Assembly: GCA_015680685.1 (NCBI GenBank)
Contig: MNCI01006175.1
Location: 677,543-741,542, forward strand
DNA: 64,000 bases
From: Gnetum montanum
Taxonomy: Eukaryota > Streptophyta > Gnetopsida > Gnetales > Gnetaceae
Direction: 5' to 3'
Shown: one piece after another, positions 23,609 to 36,482 of the stretch
How the letters are laid out: every line of letters starts with the position of its first letter
Numbering within the stretch: position 1 is the first letter of the stretch
Notes under the pieces: generated by a model
The model's input: only the letters and a program-made list of their open reading frames with translations
Told to the model about the DNA's origin: nothing
The model's database searches: none
Program-made: the position numbers and the translations under genes

Positions 23609-25981
23609 CTAATTCTGCTTGTTAAAATGGAGGATATCCCCCATAAGTAAACTTTTGAGCATGGCTAGAATTAATAAATGAAAAATGTGGATCCATGCAT
23701 GTGGGAAATATTGGAGTTTAGCCATATCCAAACCATTGGGTATCTTTTGATGTGGTGGTTGGAATGTACCTAACTTGGGGTTCACACACTTGATTAAAGT
23801 TGGCATAGTGGGGCAAATTATAAGATGTGGTCATGTGATAAGGAGTTGATCCACTATGACACCCATGATCATAAGATGGTATGCAAGGATCAACATGTCT
23901 CCCTATGTGGTTATATTCATTAGGCTGCATGGTTGCTGGAGTGTTGATTGGTGGCTCTGATAAGGTAACATGAGGTGTTGAGTTTGAGGGAGAAGATGCA
24001 TCACAATGTTGGACTTATGCTATGTTGGTGGATGTAGTGGTTTCAGAACCATGCTATCTCTTTCTATGGTCATGCCTAAAGAAAGCACGCTTTTGATGTT
24101 GTGGAGGACCTCCACTGCTATTGACAGTAGTAGCACAAGTAATGTTCATGGGTTGGTGTTGTGGTGCAAAACCTTCTGGCACAACTGGTGACAATGCAGA
24201 AGGAGGTGAATGATGAGAATATTGAGGGCGAGAAGAAGTGCAAGGAACATAGGTGGTGATCTTGTTGGAGAGGACATGGGTTGATAGTACTCATGATGTG
24301 GTGAAATAGAGGATGTTGACACAGTTGGGGAAATAGGATGCTAAACATAATAAGGGCTTAGATTCGGATGGTATGAAGGGTGTGACCTGTTTGATGATGG
24401 CTTCCCCCATGACTAGGGTTTTTTCCACTGTGGTTGAACCCAATATTTCTGTATGAAATCTAGATGTAACATTCCTTCCCAATGCTCATGTAAATGTGAC
24501 AAGATTGGGCATTGGCCTTTGGGATGATCATACAAGCAAACGTCACATTGATACAAGTGATTTGTAGTTAAGCTCTTATCCTTATTTTCTTCAACCCTTC
24601 TTTTTGATTGTTGCATGGTGTCTTGTCTTGTTTCTTAATTTCACATGGTTCCACCTCTAATAATGTTGTCATATTCTCTACATTTTTCATGTACCCTTTC
24701 TATCCTCTTATTGATCTTTGCCTCATTTTCATCTAGTGATTGTGGTATTGGCAAATATGATTCCACCTCCTTGAGGTGAGTTGATTTCTCCTCTTCATGA
24801 TCATGAACCTTTGCTATTTTGAGATTTTGGTCCTGTTGAGAGCTTTTAACATTCTTCCATTTAGCTATTTCTCCTTCTTCTTTTGCTACCCACTTGATAA
24901 GCTCTTGGAATTGATGGGTTCATAGCTTATATAGTTGACCTAGGGCATACATCCCTAGGGTCTCCCTTGTTTCATTATGAAGCCCATCCAGGATGTGATA
25001 CATTAGCCTTTCCTCGAAGAACCCATGGCCTAGGCAATTATTTAACAATGAATAATATCTTTCTAAGGCCATGTCCAAGGGTTCTTTTTGCCCTTGTTTC
25101 CACTCTTGGATTTGCCTCCTCAAGGCTGACACTCTTGTATAGGTTTGATATCTTTCAATAAAAAGTTCTACCATTGTCAACCAACTTTGAATTGATTTTG
25201 GCTTTAAAGACTTGTACCATACTTTTACTTGGCCAACAAGTGTCATAGGGAAGAGCTTAAGTTTTTTCCATCCATTATCAATATTGTTCCATGCACAGGC
25301 ATCGTATAAGGCTTGTAAATGATGTTGCGGATCTAAATCATAGCCTCCTGAAAACTTGGGAAAGCTGTTTAAATCAAGCCAAAGTAGATGGCTTTCCTTA
25401 TGATGCCTATGGGATATTTGAATAGCCTCTTGTATATGCATTAGGCTCTTAGTGGCTAGCAGAGGTTCATCATCACTAAGTAGGTTATGAGTTTGTGAGT
25501 TGGGATGATGTTGTCCTTGTTCATGTTGGCGTTCTTGATTTTTCCTGTGGGTTCGATTTTTATTTCTACACCAACCCCTTGAGGAATAGTCATCCGTGTC
25601 ACAACTTGACGTTGAAAGAGTAGAGAAAGAGAGGGAACTGAAAAACTTGTCATGATTTTTTTTGTCNTATGGGATCCAAAACTAATGCTACTCCTAAAGA
25701 CAATGAGAAACACTTAAGTAAATTAATAAGCAATGGGAAGAAAAATCTAAGTTAGCCTAAGTGTGATGAGCATCCATCCTTAATCATCTGTATGCATCTT
25801 GGACCTTGTGTACTACTTCTGGGATTACCAAGCGCATAGTACTNTAGTCCTTGAGTATCATTGGGATGTCTATGAACATATAAAACTCCTGCATAAGATT
25901 AAGTACTCCAAAGTCTTCGTTGGTTCTCCAATGAATTACCTTGCTAGATGTTGTGTTATCACTGTCTTATGAAAGAGACAT
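23609..25981 (-). pseudogene. B gag: capsid core, zinc knuckle and Tyr/Pro-rich tail
   Basis: Gag builds the particle that packages element RNA. ATG at 25981 (MSLS), 116 bp downstream of the PBS. The core at 25441-24920 (174 codons open) contains YDLDPQHHLQALYDACAWNN, WKKLKLFPMTLVGQVKVWY, SIQSWLTMVELFIERYQ, RRQIQEWKQGQ, then DMALERYYSLLNNCLGHGF, the standard retrotransposon gag layout. A zinc knuckle of form C-x2-C-x3-H-x4-C (CDVCLYDHPKGQC) lies near 24545-24505. The tail to 23609 is rich in Pro, Tyr and His. The N-terminal part is disturbed by the N-bounded LTR-like piece at 25667-25844. The same frame passes directly through the site where A has its 2.1-kb insert. Confidence 0.85.
25667..25844. 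other. N-bounded 176-bp LTR-like piece inside B gag (probable assembly artefact)
   Basis: Single Ns at 25667 and 25844 enclose a segment nearly identical to 26306-26479 in B's own 5' LTR (about two differences seen). It has no LTR ends and no target duplication. Confidence 0.75.
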
Positions 25982-26096
25982 TGCTGTGAAGTGTGTGTGA
26001 CTTAATTAAAATTAATTTCTTTGTATGAAAGATATATCATTAATAACTTGTTACAATGGTCTTGTATGATATAACTAATCTAGATAACTAGCACTA

Positions 26097-26114
26097 TCCT
26101 CGGCAATGGTGCCA
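26097..26114 (-). promoter_or_regulatory. Primer-binding site of B
   Basis: The minus strand reads TGGCACCATTGCCGAGGA one base after the LTR end. It resembles the complement of the plant tRNA-Asp 3' end (TGGCGCCGTTGCCGGGGA, from memory) with two or three changes. Confidence 0.75.
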
Positions 26115-26115
26115 A

Positions 26116-26977
26116 TGATGAGTGGTGAGATATCCCTATGCTCAACCATATGAATATGAGCATGTACGTGTGATCTGGTCGAACTCCGTGGATGGACTAG
26201 TTTTGGCACCTAGATAGTTATATGTTGATTGCAGTTTGCTATCTTCCCACCTGGACTAGTATTTTCTTTGTCACATATGGTTTAGTCTAGAGTGAGGTGA
26301 ATTATGGGATCCGAAACTAATGCTACTCCTAAAGACAATGAGAAACACTTAAGTAAATTAATAAGCAATGGGAAGAAAAATCTAAGCTAGCCTAAGTGTG
26401 ATGAGCATCCATCCTTAATCATCTGTATGCATCTTGGACCTTGTGTACTACTTCTGGGATTACCAAGCGCATAGTACTTGAGTACTCCTAGATACGCTAT
26501 TGGATTACCTAGTAGTTACACTTAAATGTTCGTGATTAAGTCATATTCATTTCACGTTAATCAATAGGAAGTGTAAATGACAATAAAGGAAATATGAACT
26601 AAAAAGATAAGAATAAATAATTAACAATTAAATTAATTAAATCCTAAGTGAATGCTACAATGATGGAGTAATCTCGATCTTTATTGCCAATCATGTGTGT
26701 GTCCAAAGTACGTCACACCCAAACAAAGGTTACGTACAATTACATTTATCACACTATAGGCATGCACTAGGGAAAGAATTGAAATTAACTAAAAACTAAC
26801 AAAAAGACTCTACTCTAAGACTTACCAACTAACCCCTTCCTGTGCGCCCGAATGTTGTATTTATAGGCCTACACAGGAATCACGGTATCATGTATTCGAT
26901 ATCATTATCCATGCTACGATATCACGTACCCGATATCGAGGATCTGATATTGGGGCTTGGAAAACTGTGATTCATCA
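26116..26977 (-). repeat. 5' LTR of B (862 bp)
   Basis: Same ends and layout as 20699-21559; GATATC units at 26885-26955. The minus-strand 3' end abuts the PBS. Confidence 0.85.
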
Positions 26978-29785
26978 ATGGTCATCTTGTAGTCAGCATT
27001 GCCAGGTTTGCATATTGAAGATTGGCAAGCTCCATGTATTTTGTCATTTCTTTGATTTTCAACTTCTTCACGTGGATCTTTACTTTGTTGTAGACATTTA
27101 TCCCATCATTGATAGGTTGCCATACCTCTTTTTCTTGCTGGGGTTGATAAAGGATCTCATTAACTTTTGCCTTCCTCACTTGGATGTATTTTTCATTAAC
27201 TTCTTTTTGTAGGCCAACCTAATCGTTGTAGTGGTTCTTGACTATCTTAGATTTGAGAGCCTCATCCTTGCAGGTAACAACCTCAATCGTAAATTTTTGG
27301 CATAAGGTGCAACCTTTCTCCATAGAGAGATTTCTATTTTCTACTGTTAATCTCCTAAGCTTAATGTTTACCCTGGATAGCTACTCCTTCTATTGATGGA
27401 TGAATTCTTGCATCTGCTGTTATTGCACATCAACATTCCACAAGCAATGATTCTCTATGGTTAGCATCTCATTCTCTAGGTGTGTCTGGACCAAGTCCTT
27501 CTGAACTAAATATGTTTTGGCCTCAGCCACAAACTAGTCAAAGGCAACCATTACCATCCCTACCTCAACCTATTTAAGTCTATTTTGAAGCTATTGAAAA
27601 GCTTCATGTCTTGTCAATGCAAGGTTAAGAAGTATGGGATCAACAAGGTGGGCTCTTAATTTGGCAACCTCTATGGCTAAGCGTTGGTTTTGTGAGTAAC
27701 CTATTTCAAGTTGCTCTTCTAGAATGATGCATTTGCCCTCTGCTTCAAGCAATTCTGATTGGGTTGCGATGATGTTATTCAAAAAATCAAAGATATTTGG
27801 AATCAATTTCCTAATTCCCACCAGTTGATCTAGTAATTCCTCATGCTAGGTTACATTCAATTAGTTGCTAATAGTTCCTACGGACGTCTACACATCTCTA
27901 TGTGTAGAAATGTCTCGTATAGATGCTATAGGTGCTTTTAGTACTTTAGTGATATAATTAGCAACTACTTTTACTATTATCTCCTACCCTAGGTGCTGCA
28001 TCACCAAAATAGTTATCCCTCTCCCTCCTTTAAGTGCTTCAAAAAGGTAGCGGCATTCCCAGAGATTTCTAGGAATTGTTGTTGTTGCAAGAGAGATATC
28101 GTTACCTCTTGGGCACTAGGATTTGACCTCATGGACAACTACATTCTTTGGGTTGAGAATATTTGCTCATCTTCCTCCATTTAACTAATTATTTGAGCCA
28201 CTTTGTTGAGGTGACTCATTGCAAGATGAAATGGATCCCCACCACTTATTCCTGCTTACAACTCCTGCTCATGCAAGAGCTACTCTCAGATTTCATGCAG
28301 GCACTCAATGGCTTTATAAGCCGCCGACATTGTTTCCTAAGTGAATGGTGGAGGTGGTAGTTGCTGGTCCTCTTCTTTGGCCACAGAAAGGATCTTGTCT
28401 TTCATCATTTGAAACCAAGAGGCATTGGGAATATGCCTGATTGTTTCATTTGTATAGCAAACTATCCCTACCCTTTTATAGAGTTTTCTAATAAGGCATG
28501 GAAAGGGTAGAATTTTCCTTCCACATTTATTTCCTTGAAGCACTTTTCCATCTCTAGATATATTAACTATGGAAGGTTTATAGGAAATTTCCTACATAAA
28601 ATGACACATGCATGGGTAGAAAAAGTAGTCACCTTATTGGGCCTCACCATCAGATTAAGGTGATAAGATGCTATCTTGAAGTATACACGCTCTACCGGTG
28701 TGAGTGATCCAAAGTCCTTACGATCAACCCCATAACACTGTAGGGTCCACTTTCTTTTTGCCTCTAGGTATGAATGTGTGGAGATCTCTGCTAGATGGGT
28801 TTTAGAATCAAGTAGACTAAGAGCTTGCACAATAGCTTCTATTGAGTAGGACACCTAAATGTCCTTGATTCTCATAGTGGCTCCTACCTTTTTGTTGTTC
28901 TAGAAGAGATATGTCTCTCCTATATACCACTTCCCACTAGAAGTGATGATTGGCTACATGGAAGAGTTTTTCAATTGCATCTTGACTTCTAGTGGAGTAG
29001 TTTCTAAGAATGGTCTAAAGTTCTTTTCTTGGAGAACTAAGCATTGAACATCACAAGGTTTGATAGTATCAAGACATACAGGTGTTAATGTGATCTCAAG
29101 TCTTGGTATGGGCCTTGGTGCCTCTCCTCTTTGAGATTGTTTTATTGTAGCCTCTTCTTAAGGAATCTGTCAGGTAGATTCCACTTTGGGCTTCTCTTGA
29201 AGAGGTCTTGTTGCACGAGTTGCTACTACCTACTCCTAGGCTTGTTTTTGTTGTTCCCTTCTAGCTCTAGGTAATTTGTCCCTTGGTTGTGATGACCCTC
29301 CTTCTTGCAGCCATTTCGGTCTTGGTGCTATTTGTGATCACAACATGACCAAGGATTAGCATTTAATGTATAACTTGAAACAATTGGGATACCTTATCTC
29401 TTTGAGAAAGTCACACTTGGCTAAGTTATAATCATGGCTAATTTGATCATTTCAATTATTATTTTATTCTCATTTCAATATTAATAATTAATTTTAGGTT
29501 TACTAGAGTTTGTTGGAAGGGTTAAAGTCTCAAAAATTAATGGTTTAATGTTACTTTATTCATTAACCCTTTGGGGGAGTTAGAAAACTTTTCTTCATAA
29601 TCCTTAAGGTTTGTGGCACCCATGACTAAGAGCTTACCTTTGGTAGCTATAGAATTGAAGAATGGAGTGATTTCGAAAGCGGTGTAAAATTTATGGGCTC
29701 TGGAAGGTTTTGGGCTTTGAAAAATTACAACTCCCCTCCTATTTTGAAGAAAATGACAAAAAATTTCAAAGTGTTGGACAGTATT

Positions 29786-30673
29786 TGATGAGTTGCAAGG
29801 TACTCCTACACTCAACCATATGAATATGAGCATTCACGTATGATCTAGTCGAATTTCACAGATGGACTAGTTGTGGCATCTAAATAGTTACATGTTGATC
29901 GTAGTTTGCTGTCTTTCCACCTAGACTAGTATTTTCTTTGTCACATATGGTTTAGTCCAGAGTGAGATGTATGATGTGGTCCTAAACTAGTGCTACTCCT
30001 AGAGACAATGAAAAATAACCTTGTTTTAAGCTAATAGGAAACGAGAAGCAAATTCTAAGCTATCTTGAGTGCGATGAGCATCCATCCTTAATCATCCATA
30101 TACATCTTAGACCTCATGTACTACTTCTGGGATTACCAAGCACATGTTACTTAAACACTCTTAGATACGCTACTGGGATACTAAGTAGTTATACTTAAAT
30201 GCTCCTGATTAAGTCATACTCATTTTGCATTTAATAACAAGGATAGTAAATGAAGGTAAAGAAATATTAATTAAGAAAACAACAAATAATAATAAAAACT
30301 AAGTAATTAAAACTAAGTGAATGTTACAATGATGAAGTAATCTCAATCTTTATTGCTGGTCATGTGCATGTCCAAGTACGTCACACTCGAATAATGGTTC
30401 CGTACAATTACAATCATCACACTGCAGGCATGCACTGGGGAAAGAATTGAAATGAACTAAAAATAAACAAAAAGACTCTACACTTACACCTACTGCCTCT
30501 TCCCTTGCTATGTGCCTAAATGTGGTATTTATAGGCTTACACAGGAAGCACAATATCGTGTATTCGATATCATTATCCAGGCTGCGATATCGCGTACCCG
30601 ATATCGAGGGTCTGATATCAAAGGTCCAATATCAAGGGTCCAATATCAACACCTGACAAACCACAATTCATCA
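29786..30673 (-). repeat. 3' LTR of A (888 bp)
   Basis: TGATGAG to ATTCATCA. The U3 start (30545-30660) has 14-bp tandem units of form GATATCNNNGGTCC (about three and a half) next to GCGATATCGCGTACCC. The minus-strand tract CATGGGGGTA abuts it at 30674-30683. Confidence 0.9.
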
Positions 30674-30803
30674 TACCCCCATGACTGAATAACAACTCAT
30701 CCTCGAGTCAAAGAAAATGAGGAACAAGTTTATTTAATTACAAATAGGGGATATGTATGAGATTATTGAATGACCATAGACTGTTTCATGTCACAATGTG
30801 GGA

Positions 30804-31239
30804 CTAAAAAAAATTTGGACACAGAAACAAGATACAAAACTTCTTGAACTCATGGGGTTCTTGGTGGTGGTGGCTCATCCATGAGTACCTTTCCTTTGTC
30901 CTATGCTCCAGGCTTCTGAGCTTGATACCATTGAAGAAGTGCTTGATGTTTCTCCTCTTATATCCAAGGATTATGAGTCGTCCATGCTGATGTTCCAATG
31001 TTTGATGGAGTTGGCACTTCCCATGGACACGCTAGCTACAGGAACACTTGATTGGCCTTGACATGCAATGTCGCAAATAGCCATTGTTCCTCTTCATAGG
31101 CTCAGGCCTTGACCTCTCCACCTTTTGCTTGGCTAGATTGCATAGTAACAGGAGTTCCTTGATGGATGCTGAATGATTGTGCCTCCTACTCTACATGTTC
31201 TGCATGAGGTCCTTCTTGTTGTCCTCTTTTAGGGGCCAT
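30804..31239 (-). pseudogene. A ORF-X (MAPKRGQQ protein)
   Basis: ATG at 31239, N-terminus MAPKRGQQEGPHAEH. About 140 codons can be followed with five or so stops (TAG, TGA, TAA), mostly where Gln, Arg or Trp would fit, and the tail is Pro-rich (DEPPPPRTP). Collinear with B ORF-X, so it is a family feature. No known domain recognised. Confidence 0.45.
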
Positions 31240-32585
31240 CTATAATCACACAAAGATTAATTATTAGTAAGGTTATTGAAATAAGTTTAATTATTTTATA
31301 CCTTACTTATCTCCTTTAATAAATGTTGAATTCTTTGCTTAGTGTGATTTTAGAGTTAGAGATTTTTTCAAGGAAGTTGCCCTAAAAGTTTAATGTTAGA
31401 CCTGATTTATTTAGGTGACACATAAAAGGACATGTAATGGTTTTGAGGAACATTTGATAAATTGATAATAAAGGAAAGAATAGATTTAGCAATGAAGTAC
31501 TTGGAGGGTATAAAATGATGTGGTGGTGTGCAACAAGTACAAATTACAAAAGTCACGCAAGTGGATCCTCTCCAATGCAAGTTCCAACCTATAATGCCCT
31601 TGCGTAACCACACCTTAAAATGTCCATAGGCACTAGAAGGGTTAAATGTAATCTACACTAATGTAACAAAACACACACATGTTAAATACCACCATGATGA
31701 GGTATGAATTCTATGCCACACAAGACACAAGTTAGAAATAGTTAGACAGTGAGATGAAATGAATCGTAGAAGGGATTGTAGAGATTGGGATGTGAGGTAA
31801 CTAACCCAGGGCACAATGAATCTTGGGTGTAGGGTGTGATTAATGTGTTATTAGCCCGTCGCTCCAGAATCAAGACCAAGTCCATTCTTCTGATTAGTGA
31901 CATCGCATTGTTTCATCTAATGACGGACAACCATAAGAGCACCATGATAGTAAGGCATACAATCACTTGGCATTATTATTATTTTTATTTTTTGTATTTT
32001 TCTTTGTTTTCTTATTTTCTTTTTCTAGTCACTTTGGCACTTTGTTCTTCCCAACAATGAACTAGAGAAGCCACCAACCTTTAGGCATGGATGCATGTCT
32101 TTCCAATGGAACCCCCAGAAGAGCATTGAGTTTCTTTAGGGAGTGCCTTTATTACTCTTACTTCCATTTTTTGTTAGATCTACAAGGATCTTAGTATGAC
32201 CAGGCTGCATGATATCACCTACAAAAGTCACCAAAGAGAATTCATAAGTCCCCTTGATGCCACACCCTGGCCATTCCATCTTAGTCCATCATTTTTCGAT
32301 CTCAGCATAATGAGCACAAAATTACTTTAAATTTTAATGATGACAAGAATATCATCATACCTAGAGTAGAACCTCTTTCTAATAGAATGCATGGGTGGAT
32401 GTCGTGGGCTCGCCATCCAAATAATTAGTTACTTGAGACTTGATAGCATAGAACAACACCTCAACCGACAAGTCACATGAGTGTTTTATTCATAGATGAG
32501 ATTACCCACAAAAAAATAAAATAATAAATTAGAAATGAAAAACTGGAAAAAAAATTGTAAAATTAAAGAAAAGGAAAAATATTTA
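31240..32585 (-). other. A internal non-coding stretch
   Basis: Collinear with B 22174-23608. A T-rich run is near 31972-32025. No gene seen. Confidence 0.5.
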
Positions 32586-32978
32586 CTAATTCTGCTTGTT
32601 AGAATGGAGGATATCCCCCATAACTAAATAGTTGAGCATGGCTAGAATTAATAAATGGAAAATGTGGATCCATGCATGTTGGAAATGTTGGAGATAAATC
32701 ATATCCAAACCACCAGGTGTCTTTTGAGGTGGTGGTAGGAATATACCCAAATTAAGGTTCACACACTTGATTGTAGTAGGCATAGTGGGGTAGATCATAA
32801 GATGTGGTCATGTGATAAGGAGCTGACTCGCTATGGCACCAGTGACCATAAGATGGTATGCGAGGATCAATATGTCTCCCTACGTGGTTATATTCATTGG
32901 GCCGCATAGTTGTTGGAGTGTTGATTGGTGGCCTTGATAAGGTAATAGGAGACGTTGTATTCAAGGAAGCAGATGCAT
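32586..32978 (-). pseudogene. A gag tail: Tyr/His/Pro-rich segment
   Basis: The frame reads PITLSRPPINTPTTMRPNEY and continues through SYDLPHYAYYNQVCEP to AQLFSYGGYPPF. It matches B 23960-23609. In B this is continuous with gag; in A it is separated from gag by the insert at 32979-35066. Confidence 0.6.
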
Positions 32979-35066
32979 CTCAGGTAATAAACAAGGTAAC
33001 ATGCAAAATTATGATAAAATAAATAGTAATAAAGTAAGCTAAACTAACCTAAGAAGGGCTTGCATCCATGTTTGGGGGCATCCTGTCAAGGCCAGCCTCA
33101 AGGCATTAGAGGATTTCATCCTTCGACATATGTGTCTAGTCCTCCTCACCTAGTTTAATGCCTATGAGGGTTTTCCTTTTTTCCATGGCCATCCATGTGT
33201 GCAGCCCTAGTGAAAGTGTTGCAGAAGTTACCTCTCTGGAAGGTATAGTGATTTGTCTCTTTGGGAACTTACTAACTGCTACACTACTCGCAAACAATTT
33301 GTAAGCCTGTTTTGCACCAATTGCATCAAGGAATATCTCTTGGCATTGGCACTTCACAGACTCATCTCTATACTTCTTGTGGTAGGCTTCACACTCTAGC
33401 TTGTAGTGATGTTTGTGATTCTTTTGTGTTTGTTCCCATTGATACACCTTTGCACCGTAGTCCTTCCAAACTTGGCTTTTTCTCACAAAGAGGTCCATCT
33501 ATAGCCATTGTCCGATAACCTCATGGGTAATCTCATTTTTACCCCAATCAGCCAACTAATACCTGGTGTAATCAATTTTAGCAAAGCACCAACTATTATC
33601 TAGCTTGTTACGTGCTGCTAGGAAGTTGTAGCATGACTATAGGTCTTCTAGTCTTATTGCTTGGTTCGTCTCCTTTTCTTGAAGCTCTTGCACCTGTTTC
33701 CATAGCTACTCATTTAAACAGCTACACTCCCATAATGCTCACGCAAAGTACAATGCACACTTACTTGCCTCATCATATATGCAATGAGGAACCTACTCCA
33801 CCTCAGGGGGAACTTAGGTACAACATCGACTTGGACTGCTCTGTTTGGGTCCCATTTAAGTTGCAAGCTTGTTATTCCATAATAGGTGAAATAATGTTAA
33901 TCATGAAATAAACAAAAAATATAAGAGAAGAGGGATGATGACAGTGAAATAAATGTACCAATCTCTAGGTCTATTTTTGTGAAGTGGTCTATCATGTCAT
34001 CCATCATGCCTTGCATGAAGGCAAATGTATTTGTAGTTTCTACCCACAGTTGTGTGTAGAAGGTGGTTGTTGATTATCAAACATTCAGTGAAAGCATCAA
34101 GCATTGCAACATAAAGCATTTTATGATTATCAAAAATCACAAAAATCAAAATAAAATAAAAATAAAAATAAAAGAAAAAAAGGAACATAATGAACATGGC
34201 AGTGCAAAACTCCTACCCAACAAGTCCTCAAGTGTGAGAGCAGGGGGATAGCCCATCTACATGCCATCAAACAAATGCTCAAACTCACCATCTTCAAATT
34301 ACAACCCTACTTCCCCAAGTTGCCTTAACACTTCGATAGCTTCTTGCTCATCTTCATCTACCATGTGTCCCTTGGGTTGAGGGACATCATCCTCCAAGGG
34401 CTCCTCTATCACTGCAAGGCCCCTTTTGCCTATGTTGCATAAGTTTAATTTAGAATGTTCAATAATGAATACAAAAATAGCATGACATTAAATAATGCTT
34501 ACTTACCTACTATTTCTGAGTGCACATAGTGGAGCTTGAATTGTAGCTTCTTATGCCCCTCCTCCACTTCATGCATGGGCTCCTCCATCCGACGAGGTTC
34601 TTAATCTTTATTCTCGACAACCTCACCATCTTGGTGATGACTGATGACCCTCTTGCTACATTGCTTGTGTTGGTTGGTGGAGCCTCCCTGATACTATCAT
34701 GTGTGTGGTAAGATGGCCCCACATGGCCTTTAGTCATCACTAAGAATGACTCACCAATTACCTCTAGGGGATCCTATGATTGCATGGTGGGGAACAGGTG
34801 GTGGATCCATGGCTTGGAGATCTTGGTGTGATCTTGCATGATCCATTGCCATTCTTGTGGACCACCAAGAGTTTCAAAAACCTTTGTAGGCATGCTATGA
34901 AGAAATCAAAATGCATGTATGAACATGCTTGGAGGTTATTGTGCAACTTAATGATTTCAGCCTGTAGGCCATTTATGAGGTAGTTTGCCTAGTTATACCA
35001 TGTCCCCTTCTCTATCACATCTCTCATGACCCAAGCTTACTCAACCCCAAGGATCTTTCTTGCAGC
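32979..35066 (-). other. A-specific 2.1-kb insert with exon-intron-like structure
   Basis: Not present in B. On the minus strand, protein-like blocks alternate with AT-rich stretches bounded by GT and AG: block 1 about 35020-34760; block 2 ending at 34507 before GTAAGT; block 3 34430-34217 (EEPLEDDVPQPKGHMVDEDE); block 4 34039-33959 (TNTFAFMQGMMDDMIDHFTK); block 5 about 33870-33049, ending before GTTAGT. A short AT-rich stretch then ends in CCTGAG at 32979. Blocks 3-5 stay open apart from TAG/TGA at Gln or Arg positions. It looks like a captured host gene fragment. Splice sites are inferred by eye. Confidence 0.5.
33049..33870 (-). pseudogene. Longest exon-like block of the A insert, unknown protein
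   Basis: About 270 codons on the minus strand with point stops only. The 120-codon open part at 33498-33136 reads MDLFVRKSQVWKDYGAKVYQ, then KLECEAYHKKYRDESVKCQC and KQAYKLFASSVAVSKFPKRQ. Upstream it has LQEKETNQAIRLEDL and NSWCFAKIDYTRY. Lys/Glu/Gln-rich, with helical character. It is not gag, pol or ORF2. I do not recognise it. Confidence 0.5.
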
Positions 35067-35531
35067 GGGTTGGAGGATGCAGTGGTTTCGAAAGCATGCT
35101 ATCTCTCCCTTTAGTCATGCCTAAGAAAGGGCACTTTTGACATTGTGGAGGGCCTCCACTGCTATTGATTGTAGCAACACAAGTAATGTTCGTGGGTTGG
35201 TGCTGTGGTGCAAAATCTTCTAGTACTATTGGTGGTGATGTAGAAGGAGGTGAAGGATGAGAATATTGAGGCCAAGGAGAAGTATAAAAAACATGAGGTG
35301 GTGATCTTATTGGAGAGGAAATGGGTTGATAGTACTTAGGAGAATGATAACAATGTGATGAGATAGAAGATGTTGGGAAATAGGATGCTGAACATAATAA
35401 GTGCTTGGGTTCGGATGGTAGGAAGGGTGTGACCAATTTGATGGTGGCCTCCCCCACGACTGGGGTTTTTTTCCACTATGGTTGAACTCGGTATTTCTGT
35501 ATGAAATCTAGATGTAACATTCCTCCCAAAT
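35067..35531 (-). pseudogene. A gag, distal part beside the C insertion
   Basis: The minus-strand frame 35457-35041 is Pro/Ser/Tyr-rich (HSPKYYQPISSPIRSPPHVF) and matches B 24470-24050. Gag continues on the other side of element C at 46384-47550. Confidence 0.65.
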
Positions 35532-36339
35532 TGATGAACCATGATATCGCGTACGCAATATCACATCCACCACGCGATATCGCATACCTGATATCACGTC
35601 CTGCCTCATCTTCTATAAATAAGAGGCAGCACCCTTGGTTCAAAGATAATTTGATTTAAACCCATAGCCAGACTCTTGCAGTTTTGTCGTTCCAGAGTTA
35701 GAATTATTTCTATGTGCCCGCAGTAGGAGTCATAGAGTGAATAGATCTTTATTCAAGCAATTTGTACCTGAGCACAATTTTGTGTACGGTAATAAAGATG
35801 AACTTTATGATAATCCTTGTAGCATACAGATTAAGCTAATTAGTAATTAATGATTATTTAATGCTTTCCTAGTTAATTAATATCTCTCTTAACCTTCAAC
35901 CCCCTTAGTTAAATACACTCAGTACGACCGCTTCGAGCATGCATGTAGCGCTTGGTAACCCAGTAACGATTAGCATTTGGTAATCCCAGCAGCGTTGCAC
36001 TAGTTCAAGATGTGTACGGAAAAAGGGAATGGATACTGGTGTTAGGAACATTTAGAACTTAGTTAATGAATAGTTAATGTAAGTTAGCCACTTAGTTCTC
36101 TCTTCCTCTCCTTTACTAGCGGAAGACATAAAAAATACAAAAGCTATAAAAATCATATACCTCAAGCTTACTTAACCATACAACCGTGACAATACAAGTA
36201 AGTTTGGGAAGACAATGATTGATTAACCCTGAGTGTTCCATTAAGGCACATAAGCACTTGGTCCTTGGAGTTTGACTGAATCGTGCGTGAAATGCTCATA
36301 TTCGTATGGTTGAGTGTAGGGATACCTCACCACTCATCA
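35532..36339 (+). repeat. 5' LTR of C (808 bp)
   Basis: TGATGAACC to CACTCATCA. The U3 start has palindromic GATATCGCGTACGCAATATC and CGCGATATCGCATACC units (35540-35600), then a probable TATA box TATAAATAAG (~35613). Related by R-U5 to LTRs of A, B, D and E. Confidence 0.92.
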
Positions 36340-36340
36340 T

Positions 36341-36358
36341 TGGCGCCATTGTTGGGGA
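36341..36358 (+). promoter_or_regulatory. Primer-binding site of C
   Basis: TGGCGCCATTGTTGGGGA, one base after the LTR. Differs from the expected tRNA-Asp complement (TGGCGCCGTTGCCGGGGA, from memory) at two or three places, all transitions. Confidence 0.85.
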
Positions 36359-36482
36359 CTTAGTTGTTTGTGCACAACATAGAACATAGGAAATCATTCA
36401 TATCATTGGAATGTTAGAACGAACCCTTAAGGGTAATCAAAGAAAGATGAGACATAGTACATTGCACATCAGACAAGACAAG

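Larger units (their letters stand above)
20699..26977 (-). mobile_element. Element B: non-autonomous LTR retrotransposon without pol
   Basis: Two LTRs (20699-21559 and 26116-26977) in minus orientation flank about 4.6 kb with PBS, gag with zinc knuckle, a Tyr/Pro-rich extension, a non-coding stretch and a small ORF (ORF-X). No RT, RNase H or integrase motif is visible on either strand. The flanks GTGTT (20694-20698) and ATGGT (26978-26982) agree at only 3 of 5 positions, a decayed target duplication at best. It is inserted in D2 ORF2. Element A is a close relative with the same layout. Confidence 0.8.
20190..29331 (-). pseudogene. D2 ORF2, split by element B
   Basis: The start equivalent is at 29331 (ATA instead of ATG) and the stop TAA is at 20192-20190; element B (20699-26977) interrupts it. 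The N-terminal domain is best preserved here: 28854-28567 has YFKIASYHLNLMVRPNKVTT and 28543-28337 has PFPCLIRKLYKRVGIVCYTN, followed by PPPPFT. The coiled-coil part covers 27900-26978 and 20698-20200. Compared with D1 the domain is collinear, with different stop positions, so the copies decayed independently. Product unknown. Confidence 0.65.
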
